A DNA stretch of 64,000 nucleotides from Dipetalonema caudispina (Eukaryota; Nematoda; Chromadorea; Rhabditida; Onchocercidae). The stretch lies in contig JABVXV010000006.1 of the NCBI GenBank assembly GCA_013365325.1, positions 62,001 through 126,000 on the forward strand, in the 5' to 3' direction. Within the stretch, counting starts at the first letter, position 1. Every line of letters begins with the position of its first letter. Below, one piece after another: positions 28,101 through 40,047 of this stretch. Both the position numbers and the translations under genes were made by a program. The notes under the pieces are model-generated. The model made no database searches. It had not been told where the DNA came from and saw only the letters and a list, made by a program, of their open reading frames with translations.

Positions 28101-30348
28101 TATGGGCAAGTGGAGATGGCGGTGAAGAAGATGATTGTAATTGTGATGGTTATGCTGCTTCTATGTGGACAATATCCATCAACTCAGCAATTAATAGTGG
28201 CGAGAATGCGCATTATGACGAGTATTCAAATTTATTCGGTTATTTGATAACGAACGCCCTCCTAAACTATTCTTTCTTAACGCTTAAAAATGGACTATCG
28301 ATTGATCAGAAATATTAAAAGATTATTTGCCATTAAAAAATTTGTGGACAAAAAGCCAAAGACTTTTATGAAATCTGTAAACAGATGGTGACCATAAAGT
28401 ATATCGACGTAAAGATTTTTCGAAAGATTGAATAAAGTGCTATTTGGATTAATCAATGACTTTCAGAAGTTGCTCTTCTACATTAGCTTCAACATTTTCC
28501 AATGGAGGACGAAATCCGGAAACTGGAGTAGCAACAACGGATTTGTATAGTCGTTGCACGCGATCACATAGTGGGACATCTGCAGCAGCACCGGAAGCAG
28601 CTGGTGTTTTTGCTCTGGCATTGGAAGCAAATCCATTGCTTACTTGGTACAAATATTATTTTAATTGTGACGTATTTTGTTTTAATTTCACCAGAAATGC
28701 ATTTATGCAAATAGAAAATTTATGAAATTTTCAGTAATTTAATTCTAAAAAATTCATATTTCTTCCACAAATATTTTAAATTTTCAAAAATATTTAGGCG
28801 TGATTTACAACATCTAACTGTGCTAACATCAACACGAAATTCACTATTTGATGGACGATGCAGAGATTTGCCAGATCTTGGCATTGAAGTAAAAACTGTG
28901 AAATTTTTATTTCTCTTCGATTAACCAATTAAGTTAAATTAATCATAGAATTGTAATATTAGTGTACAGAGATACATAGACGTATACACAACAATAACAG
29001 ATAAAATCTTCACAACATAATGTTAAGCATTGGTTGTTAATTTTAGGAAAGCAATGGAAATAATATGAATGATAATAGTAATTGTACTCATTTTGAATGG
29101 AAAATGAATGGTGTTGGCTTGGAATTCAATCATTTATTCGGTTTTGGTGTATTGGATGCAGCTGAAATAGTTATGTTAGCAATGGTTTGGAAAACAGTAC
29201 CTCCAAGATTTCATTGTGAAGCGGGGACAATTGCTACATCGCAGTAAATATTATATTCGTCAATATCTTAGAATTCAATTATCACTATTAATTGTTAAAT
29301 GAGAAATTTGCTACATAGTATGGGAGAAGTTTTTAGAGATCGTTAATAATCATTGGAATGAATTTAAATGATAAATTTTATGCATGAAAAATTAGCAGGA
29401 ATGAAATTAGCAATGATAAGTAATTTTTTTCAAAATATTTTAGTGAAATTCCATCAACTGGAAATCTTGTATTAGAAATGATTACTGATGCATGTATGGG
29501 AACTACGACAGAAGTTAATTATTTGGAACATGTACAAGCTGTTGTTACATTAAATAGTAGTCGACGTGGTGATACCACTCTTTATCTGGTTTCTCCATCC
29601 GATACACAGTATGTTCTTTTTTGAAAACATTTAAGAAATTAAATTATTAGAACAGGAAAATAAACAAGCGCCATGCTTTTTTTTTACGTTGAATTTTTTT
29701 TGTTGTAATATTACTATGGCATCCAAAATAATTTTTTAATGAGAAATTTCGGATGCTGAAAACCAGATCTATTTCTCTAAAAAATATTAGGAATTTTTAG
29801 TAGCAAGATATGATCAGGCAAATAAATGAGCAAGTATGAAAGTATAGTTTTGCTCATTATTGAAGTATACAAATTTTTTGTTAAAAGAATTTTGCAGAAC
29901 AATGATTTTGTCTCGTCGTCCAAAAGATAATGATAATAAGAATGGATTTACGAATTGGCCTTTTATGACCACACATACTTGGGGTGAGAATCCACGTGGC
30001 AAATGGCGTTTGGTTGTTCGATTCCAAGTAAATTTTGAAATGTTGAAATTTAGATATTTTGTTGCAAAATCTTTAAAATTACCTCTTTGTCAAAAATTGG
30101 TCTTAGTTATGGGTACTTTTGAAGAATAACGGTTTGGAAATGCGGTTAGCACTAAATATTCAACCATTTCAACCTTACAGGGTAGCGACAAGAATCATGG
30201 TATGGTGAAGAAGTTTACTCTTATGCTTCATGGTACCAAGGATCCGCCATATACCGATATTGAACCTCTTCGAGGACATGTAAACAGTAAACTGAAAGTG
30301 GTACAGAAGGCACATAAACGTGCTGCTGCATTTCGCCGCCGACGTTAA
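25154..30348 (+). CDS. egl-3: Neuroendocrine convertase 2 (PC2/EGL-3), prohormone-processing subtilase
   Basis: Ca-dependent serine endoprotease that cuts neuropeptide precursors after dibasic sites in dense-core vesicles. Model of 15 exons, 664 aa: 25154-25333, 25747-25851, 26007-26059, 26306-26393, 26654-26800, 27132-27220, 27478-27598, 27819-27950, 28073-28221, 28467-28646, 28798-28888, 29047-29243, 29444-29608, 29898-30027, 30181-30348. Order: signal peptide ([10 protein letters not shown]), propeptide with inner site RTKR (79-82) and main site RVKR (107-110), catalytic domain, P domain. Catalytic Asp177 (MDDGVD), His218 (SHGTR), Ser393 (SGTSAAAP). The oxyanion residue is Asp320 (ASGDGG), the hallmark of PC2; furin and PC1 have Asn. 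Length fits PC2 (human 638). The C-terminus is very basic (FRRRR). Two introns have non-GT donors (26060, 27951). AATAAA sites lie at 30401 and 30415. Confidence 0.93.
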
Positions 30349-30400
30349 AGCTGATTTCACATTTGTAAAAGAAAATTCTTGAAAATTGGAGGAATATTTC

Positions 30401-30420
30401 AATAAAAGTTTTGAAATAAA
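30401..30420 (+). terminator. Polyadenylation signals of the PC2 gene
   Basis: Two AATAAA hexamers, at 30401-30406 and 30415-30420, lie 53-72 bases after the stop codon. This is a plausible distance for cleavage and polyadenylation. Confidence 0.55.
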
Positions 30421-31832
30421 AAAGTTGTAAAAAAATAGTGCGGGAATTTTCAACGATGCATAACGATCAATAAGAAGGGAAGAAGGGAGATGAAGGTAGT
30501 CAAACAACAAACGTAGGAAATTAAGATCTTAAAATAATGAAAAAAGCACAATCATCAATTGGTTTGCGAGTTAATATTATGTTAATAATTATGCTAATAA
30601 TTGAGTTTTCTGAATTTACGCTTTTCAGTTTGTTTACCTCCTGAATTGGGCCATAATAAATCAGTTTGAAATAAAAGAATAGCATTTGCGAATTTTTTCT
30701 TTTCATTCAATTAATTAAAACTTTCACTCCTCATCCTCCTTACATTAAAATTTCAATTCTCGTCAATTTCCAACAAATCGATCTATGTAAAATTCCGTGG
30801 AATGAAATTATTTATCAATCATCTCTCAGAAGTTTTTGCATTAATTCCATTCAGATATTTGCTTTTCTTCATTCACAATATACTAAATGTCTACGCCGTG
30901 ATGAAGCATAAATCTATGATAGAGCAAAGTTTCCGAGTTTTATACAAAAATAAAAAAAATCCCATCATCTACTTTATCCTATTTCTCCCCTCTCTCTTTC
31001 TCTCCCCCTTTCTCTCGTAATTTAATGGAGTGGTTTCAAAAGTGATAGCTACTCTAAAGTAAATCAAATTTTGTAAATTAGTGGATGCAATTTGAGTGTC
31101 AATTTTATCTCATAAAATCTCTATCAATTTTACAGTTAAAATTTGATATTCAGTAGCGTACTTTTGTGAGATATTTCAAAATTATAATAACAAAGAAATA
31201 AACTTCCTGCGAAAATAAACGGATCTTTTCTTTTCGAATAGTTATGGTAATAAATGCTTGAAATTATGAGTAGGCAAAAGGTAAGTAAATAAAAAGATGT
31301 GAAATTTGAAGTTGATTCATATGATGAGATATGTGTTGTTGTACGATAGAATAAAATTACCGATCGATTAGATATTTGAACCTCATGCGAATCTTATCAT
31401 CCAACAGATGATTGTATTGATGTTACCCTTAATAATTACTTATTATCAGTTACTACTATGTCCGGTAGATCTAACAAATTTAAGCATCTGTTGGTAACGT
31501 ATTGCTTATCATCCATTGCAGTCTTTGTGGTTTATCAACACTTTTACGATCTCTCATTCATCACAAATATCCAACCTAATTTTCCCAAATCTCAATGGTG
31601 ATTGATTTATTTGAGTAAAAGGGCTTGTAAAATTCAATTTACAATCGTTTGGCATTTTTCAACGAATTCTTGCAGAAGCGATAAAGATTTGTAAACAAGT
31701 CAATATTTGAATAAAGGAGTAAATATTTGAATATTTATGTAAAAGCAAACAATAAAATAGAACTACTCCAATATGAAATAAAAATCAATGAAATAGCTCA
31801 CAATAATAATAATAACATTTTAGCTATAACTA

Positions 31833-31932
31833 NNNNNNNNNNNNNNNNNNNNNNNNNNNNNNNNNNNNNNNNNNNNNNNNNNNNNNNNNNNNNNNNNNNN
31901 NNNNNNNNNNNNNNNNNNNNNNNNNNNNNNNN
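31833..31932. other. Assembly gap (100 N)
   Basis: Exactly 100 consecutive N, the usual placeholder for a scaffold join of unknown length. The open frame that spans it is an artefact. Confidence 0.98.
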
Positions 31933-33524
31933 TTCTTTTTTATTGATATTATTTCGAAGTAATGCTTTAATCTAAAATTTTAAGATTGGTTTGTCAGATA
32001 TCTATGAGCAAAACTGCTTGTGTTGCTATCTGTTAATAAAAAGAAGACAATGTTTGTTTATTTTAATTTCACTAAAATTAAATAATGCTGATAAAATTCT
32101 GACCACAGTGACCATTGACCCTGTATTACATTAAATAGCCAACACTTAAATGATGCATATAACTAAGTAAATTCGGAAAAACTGATGATTTTCTGTTAAT
32201 GTAGTAATCTTCCTGACTACTGTATGTTAAATGCAATTTTTTGATCAAACAATTGGATAAAAAAGTTAGGGAATATTTTCATTTATTTATTTTTTGGAAT
32301 ATTACGGGCGTTAATTATCATAGCATCCAAATTTACTTTTCTCAACTTTATTGCCGTAAAAATTACTAAGCTAGAAATACTGAATAACAAGTAAATAATT
32401 AATTTACTATTGATTACTGTGTAAAGTTTGTTATTTCCTCTACGTTCCACAAGTGTTTTTTTATTCCGACTTTGTGGAAATTTCATTAACCGGAAAAAAT
32501 AAAAGATAGAAAATGTCTTTTGAAGAAGTTCCAAAATGTCATACATATAATTCTTATATAACAAGACATTTTCATTTTTCTTATCCGGAAGAAACTAATC
32601 ATCATGAATGATTTTATGAGCTAATTGTGATTTCCACGGAGAAAATGAAAAGTTATCATTGCAAATTGATAAATGTATTCACTGTTAAAATTTAATTCAT
32701 TTAAATTTGCTAAAACCAGTTTAGCAGTTTTACGATATTTCTCGTTCTATTCCGCTGACAAAATGATTAATTGTCGCATTCATCACAAACACCCAATTAT
32801 CATTCTTGGAAATTTTTCTCGTGAGATTTTATACAGAAAAACTTTTGCCATGAGTTGAGAAATACAATAGCTCGTCATTTTGGAGAATTGAAGAAAGAAT
32901 GCATTGAAATTTAGGTGATAGGAAAGAATTCTTTTGCAAATTTTCAAATTTTTCTGGCCTAAATTTTACATTTCGATTTGTTGTCGAAGTATTAGATTCT
33001 GAACCGATGTCAAAGTTCAAAGGAATGATAGGAATGTCCCGTGAAAATCACTACCATTTTTAATAGTCCAACTGTCAATATATCTCATCTCTCCCTCATC
33101 TCTTCACTATCACAACTATCTCATTTCCTCACAACAAGTACAACACCCTCCTCAACTCATTTGCATATTTGGGCATCAGCCAACTTTACTTTCTGGCCGC
33201 ATTTATGCATAATTATTAGTTCACTCTTCCATCCTTTCACATCACGTAGCACACGTTATACCACATAGTCACTGTTACGTTATATATGCCACGTAGTCAT
33301 TGTTGACGTTATAACGTTATTTGCAGCAGAAACTATTGCGTTTTTGAAAAGCAAAAATCTATTTTGATGTATGTGACTTACCCTCTTGAAACTTACACAG
33401 AATGAAGTTTAAATTTCTTTTTTCCTTTTAGCGTAATTCATTATTCATGCGATTGACGGACGTCATGATAACGTAATTCTAGAAATATGCTGATGTAATA
33501 TTTTCAAATGAGTGATTCACTTTT

Positions 33525-33684
33525 GTTTTGATTCGAATTATTGTAAAACCGTATTTGTTTTGATTTGAATTATTAGAAGTTCACATATGTTTTGGTTCGA
33601 ATTATTATAATTTTACATTTATTTTGATTTAAATTGTTGTAATCCCACGTTTATATTAATTTGAATTATTATAATTATTATCTG
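33525..33684. repeat. Five-copy tandem repeat, 32-bp unit
   Basis: Units start at 33525, 33557, 33589, 33621 and 33653, each exactly 32 bases. The shared core is GTTTTGATTCGAATTATT, followed by a more variable second half. Divergence increases toward the last copy. It is not in frame with any gene. Confidence 0.85.
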
Positions 33685-36600
33685 CAAGCATTCTAGACAG
33701 CATGCTAACCATATTAAAACCTCCGAGTGTTCTATCCATGTAAATAAAGAATATTTCACTTTTTCAAACTACCGAAGCATCCGTTTTCTGTTATGGGAAA
33801 CTCATTTATCTTATCCACATAAATAGGTCAAATTAAAAGGTTAAAAAATTGTTAAGTAAGCAGGTTTGCATAAATAAAATTTTCTTTCCTATTTTTCATT
33901 TTTCAAAATTGTCAAATTTTCATCTATTAGAATGACAAACCTTCATTGAAATTTATCCCGTTTTAGTAAATTTTATTCAAAATTTTTTTCTTTTTTGGGG
34001 TTTGTAAAAACTTTTTCTTCTCTTTTCAAGGGCAACAAATTTTTCTTCCTGATCGGTTAAACTCTTTTCCATTATTCGTAATAATTCACATTAACGATTT
34101 CTCTACTCATTTCGCTATTTCTTCTCATTAATAAAAGTGTTTTTGAAATTCTTTCTGGTCAAGAAAGAAAACAAATTAGCGGAAGAGTACATTATCATTT
34201 AACAATTGATCATGTTGAAGGATGAGAAATATTGATTATTCCCATAGTCATATTTCTCGAATTAATTATTTCAGCTAGAATTGATTAAAATAAATGATTG
34301 TATTGCTTACATCGCTTGAAAAAAAAAAAAAAGTTGCCAGTAACTTTCTAATTTTTTTTTTTATTACGTATCATCTATAGCTCTTTGTAAAAATGATAAA
34401 AGTGGATCAGTACTAAGATTTGATATGATGTATGCTTTGAGCAGATATTGCAATATAACAGTGTTTATTTCATTTTTCGCATATTTTCTCACTAAAATCA
34501 ATTTTTAGCATTTTTATTTCCGTTCTTTTGGATGAATGCGATTATCACAACATTTGCTAAAAACCGATATTTGCATTGATTGCCGTTTTGCATGCTTTAA
34601 ACATCATCTTTAACATTCTTTCTAATCTTTCCAAATTGAAACTGAAGGAAATTGCTATTGGAGGTATTGCAAGAAATGTTACAGAATGATTAATATTGAA
34701 AATAAATAAAATTATTAACCGATAGTATTTAAGTCCTCAAGTAATGTGTGCCTCTTAATACCTAAGAAGCGGCTTTGCGTAAATCTTTTTTGCAATTTTT
34801 TTTTTGATCAAGTAAAATTCCATAGGAAATGATAAATCTGAAAACAAATCTTATATTGGCTTATTCCGGTGATGGTAAGGTTAACCTACTTTCCGCTACT
34901 TTTAATCATTCGTCGCATTTCACTTCATCGTGAAAAACCTGTTTAATGTAATAAATCATACAAAAATACTTGCTGGAAGACATTTACAGTGCAAACCATA
35001 CTTGGCAAATAGCGAAAAATTTCATTTTTCTTTTCTATCGACGACAAATTTGCGGAGATATGTTGTAGTCGAGTAATATTGCTTTTTCATCTTTAAAACA
35101 ATTAAGCCAACAAACTTTCTTATTTCTCTCTCTCTCTCTCTCTTTCATCGAAAAATAAATGAAATATCAGTGTATTTCATATGAAATGAGTGTAAGACAA
35201 ATGTGATCTTTCAGATGAAAGGTCACGAGTTCACTTCTAACCCTCTATTGCAATATTTTGATGCATGGTATTGTTCTTTCACGTGAAACATAGAAAGAAG
35301 AAGTATAGGTAGAAGCAATTATCCTAGTAATTTAGGTATTACTTTAATGCTTACAATATATTCCTAAATCTTTCTCGATCAAAATGTTAGAATTCAATGT
35401 AATGATAGTAGTTATCTACATTTATATATTTATTTCTTCTACTCTATCTTTTTGTTGCTTCTTCATATATGATCTATGTGAGAAATATTTATGAACTTCC
35501 AGAATCAATAGCAGATCAGCAAGTTTTTATTCTGATCAGAACATTGAATGATGGATGATGCAAAAATTCATCCGAATGATATTTTAGTAGCATTTATGAT
35601 TGCAAATGCGATCGTAATTAGAGCTATTTTTATTATAGTTAAACTGTTATCAGTGGTAATATCATCTGGAGAATGTATAACAATTATAAAGAACAGATTG
35701 TTAGAGAAAAAATTTATTACTGCTCCTTTGTTTGCTTAAAATAAGGTTTATAAATTTTCAGTTTAAATAGATTTAACAAACATCTAAATATTATTCGAGA
35801 AAATGGAGTGTCCTCATTTTTTATTTCTTTTTTTGCAAAGCCAATAAATGATATGAGTAGTATCTTTCTTAATGGTTTGTTTAATTTTTCACTCATATTC
35901 AATTATTTGATTACTAAAGGACAAAAAAAAAAACTTGGCTTTTTAAAACTTAGCTACAAAATCCTTACCAAATCTCTCGTATATTTTGAAAAAAAATTTC
36001 TTGTAGGATTTCATAAGCTAAATTATTGCTTCAAAAAATTTTTTCCTAAAAAATATTACACTGTTTGATTTCAGTTAAGCCAAAAGAATTGCAATTGACC
36101 AATTTCTCTTTAAGCGTACTTTCTTCTTTTTTTTTCACAAAGATTTAAAACTTCGTTTATTCATTTTCATCTTTCATTTCTCAATCATTTCTTAAATATC
36201 GCTGATATTCTTACCTCTTTTCATTTTTCTTTTCCAATCGCTAACAGTTTTTTTTTTCTTTTTTTATTACAACCAAATGTTTGGTGTATTTTGGTAGTAA
36301 TGAATCGACTGAAACGACAAAAACATTTTTCGAAGGAGTGAGTTTTATTGCATTGATGATATGAATGACGTAATGAATTGGGACTAAGACTAAGGCTAAG
36401 ATTGAAGTTTGGATCAATTAAGGTTGGAGCTGAAGTTGAAATCGAAAGAGCATTAATCATTGTAAGCTGAATGGGCTCAATAAGCATTTGCAGATAGATT
36501 GAAAGGAGCACTTTAGCTAACTCGATTGGGTTTTAGCTTCCATCATGATGATCCTTCTTTGCACTGGCCATAGTTATTCCCTCTATAATATTGAGTTTTT

Positions 36601-39600
36601 CCTTTAAGGCTTTCGTACTTCATTTGTACTAAATGCTTACTAGGCCTCTATTCTCATCCATTTCTTTTTCCTCTCTTTTGGTTACATCAATTGACAACCC
36701 AACCAAATGCTTCTCTTCAAATAAAACAACGACTTTTCGTCAGCCTGAGAAATTGCTTATGCTTGCAACAGCTTCTCATCCCTCTCCTTCTATCCTTGGG
36801 AACATTTCCTCCCGCCTCTGCTCTTTTCCCCCGCTTTTCAGGATATCATCTTGTTATCATTGTTATATGCAACGAGACAACAACCATATTGCTTCTCTCC
36901 TCTACCACTGACCTCAATTTTTTTGTGCTCATTTTTATAATTACATTGTTTTCATATCTTATAACCTCAATTATTTTGAATTATTTACAGATATTCGATT
37001 AGAGAATATCGAAATTTTGCTTTATCTTACCAAAATTATCGTTGATCATTCATTTTTGTTAATTTTGTTCGAGGAATATTTTGTTAATGTCAGAATTTTA
37101 ATGTTAAAATTCTTGTTTTATTTGAGCTTGAACTTAATGTAGAATTGTTAAAATGACGAAGTGAAAGGGAAGAATGAAAGCATAAATCTCTAACTTCTTA
37201 ATTAATTAAGTTCCGGACTAAAGATTGATTAAAGTTGCTACTTAGCTGGCATCAAAGTGCAAACTGAGGGGAATCGAAAGTGGAATTGATTAATGTGAAA
37301 GTGTAATTTAGTTTAGTATATTAGCAAAAAAATTCGGATAAGTTAGCATATCACACCTAAATTTCCATCTGCTTGTATTCGCTTTAACGAATGCTAAATT
37401 TGAGAAATGGTGGAGTTTATTTTGTTTTTAACTGATAAGATAGCCTTATCACTTAGTTGTCATAGATGCAATATATCCTACCTGTCAAGCAGTGCAATAA
37501 TAATCACTCACGTGATTGAATTGAACTTTGATTTTCTTTTTTTTTTCTTACCATTTAATTTCGAGTAATTAAACAAAATTAATATTTGCTTATATATTCT
37601 TGCATAAATTAAATGATTACAAAACTATTTAATCTGATAAATACATCAAAAATCATGTTTTCCCACTTTTGCATGGTATTGAATCGTAAGAAATAGCAAA
37701 GGCTTCTTCCATCCCTATGAGAATGGTATGAATTTATTTTCAGAAAAAAGAAAAAAAAAAAAAAACATTCATCTATTCAACAATTCCTATAGGGAAATGC
37801 TATGTGATCATAATGATTTTCTATTCAATGATTCATTCAATTCTTTTTTATGTCCCATTGTCCTCACTGGTCAAAATTTCGATCACTTTATTTGAAACTC
37901 TACTTTGATCCTTATAAAATTTTAAGATTTCTTGATGCAAAACATATTGTTCTTTTATCAGGAAATGAGATGTTGTACAAAGTAAAACATAATGCAATCC
38001 TGAGATAATTCTTACTTAGTATTGAGTAATTATTACTTCAAGTTGAGTAAATTAGAATTGATTTATTTTAAAACTTAAATAGTGACATTTTCCATGATAC
38101 AATTTATTGATGAACATGTTAAACTTTTTAGTGAAACTTAGGAAGTAACAAAGTATGAGAGGATTTAATAAAAAAAGAATCTATGATGACTGAATGACAA
38201 TTCTCTGTCTAACTTTAAGAATATTTAAGGTATTCTTCCTTGTATAAGACGAAAACAACTTTAATTTCATTCTTGGCAAATATTACAAATAGTTGATCAT
38301 AAATCATAACCAATTCGTTTTATATTTTGCAATGTAAACGTAAGTTATATAAAGAAAGGTATTATTTGTTAAAAAAAAAGAAAAAAGAAAAGATTTTGAA
38401 TAATTCATCCAAATTTTACAAATAATATTTATTGGTTAAAAAGTTTTGCTTCTGATTTAATTTACTTTAAAATCTAATAAAAGTTTACTGAAATTTCTTC
38501 TCTAATTTTTAGGATAAAATAATCGTTCCTTTGATAATTGTTTACAAATTATGAATGATAATCATTCAAATATTCTCTTTTTTTGTTTTTTTTTCTCGTA
38601 ATATTTCACAAATTTAATGCAATTTATCAACGATCATCTTTATAGTAAAGTAATATAAGATAATGGAATTAATGGATTAGCTATGGTTAAGCTGTGGAAA
38701 GTTTTGTTAATGATAGAGTTAATGGTTTTTTAATCTTTAGAAGAGTTAAAATGAGGAAGGAAGTAAAGAACATTTCCAGTTCAGAAATTTTTTAATACAC
38801 TTTTATATTTTCATGCTAAAAATTGTTTAATTTTTGCGATAAAAAAGGAAAAAATTCTCTTGGGAAATTAAGGCATTCTATAAAAGAATTATTTATTTTT
38901 GTTTAATAGTTCTAAAGGTAAAAAGTCTAATATTTTATTTTATGCAATCAGTGAAGTGTATGTGTGTTTTGCATAAAACCACGTTTGAAAATTAGAGGAA
39001 TTTCACAAGAAATTAAATTTTAGTCCCATCAAAAGCCTTTTTACAAACTTGTTTTAATGGTGAATTTTAATCATTTTAATGAAGGAAATGATGAAAAACA
39101 CGTTTTACAAGTAGCTCATTTAGAATGTCAAATAGTATATATAAATGTCGCATGATTAGAAGATTAGAAATTATTTCTATGTGAACTTCAAAAATTGACC
39201 CAATGTGTTTCAGAAAAAAAAAATCTTTGTGCGTTAAATAATATTCGTTGGTAAATTCGTCGGCTAATTTTTAGGGTCACCAATTTGACTAATTACTGTA
39301 CCTTTGGGTATAACGTTTTCTCGAACAGAGAAACAGATTTTACCTACATTCATGTCTATGCAGCAAAATATTCAATAGCGCAGCAACAAACGATATGACC
39401 CTTATGACCTTTCGATAGCTTTTCATTTTATCTTTTGTCAAAGCAGTATCTTCATCAATTTCATACGTTGGGCATGCGTATAGCTTGAAAATTTGTATAA
39501 TAGTTGATTTAATTACTAAAATCTGTTAAGACTTATCGAAATATTGTTACTTTTCGAAAAATGATTGAATGTGTAATTTATGTGACAGTTGTTCTTCTTC

Positions 39601-40047
39601 CTTTATTCATTCATAATGTAATGATATAATTACTGCAATTTGAATAATTGTAAGAGGAAGACATTAGTAAAGTTAAAGATAAATTGTATATGAAATAGTA
39701 ATTAATGTATTCTTCTACTCTCCATCTTAATTTCATTCATTATTGATCGTTTTACATCTAACATATATTGTTTATATAATGATAATAAAGATAACCATAA
39801 GATTCTGTGTAAAATATCTTTCTCTCCAATGCATATGAATCACAGATTCTCTTTATTATTTGAATATTCAACACAATATATTACATCGATATAATTCATG
39901 CGGTTATTTTGACTTTTGAGAAAGGTTATGTTTTATTTGTATTTGTCTCTTAGCAACAGTACATAATCTTCTCTTACGTTGCGTGTTTGTTTTGAAATAA
40001 CATTCAACAAAAAAGGAAGTAATTAATAGATAGAGTAGAGTAAGGAA

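Larger units (their letters stand above)
30421..40047. other. Gene-poor 9.6-kb intergenic region
   Basis: AT-rich with homopolymer and CT/TC tracts (for example 35127-35147). No frame has a convincing exon chain or recognisable protein on either strand. It contains an assembly gap (31833-31932) and a 32-bp tandem repeat (33525-33684). A near-duplicate of about 25 bp (CCACATAGTCAC / CCACGTAGTCAT, each followed by ACGTTATA) lies at 33260-33313. Distal regulatory DNA for the flanking + strand genes is possible but unsupported. Confidence 0.45.

Noticed and set aside
31727..31975. 82-codon frame across the N run
   Set aside because: It exists only because N codons are read as open.
33590..33610. 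GGTTCGAA, resembling a tRNA B box
   Set aside because: It is part of the 32-bp tandem repeat; no A box or cloverleaf is present.
36221..36511. 96-codon - strand frame with Ser/Leu-rich repeats
   Set aside because: It arises from imperfect GACTAA/GGCTAA hexamer-like repeats; no gene context. The TTAGGC-like units are too few and degenerate for a telomere relic.
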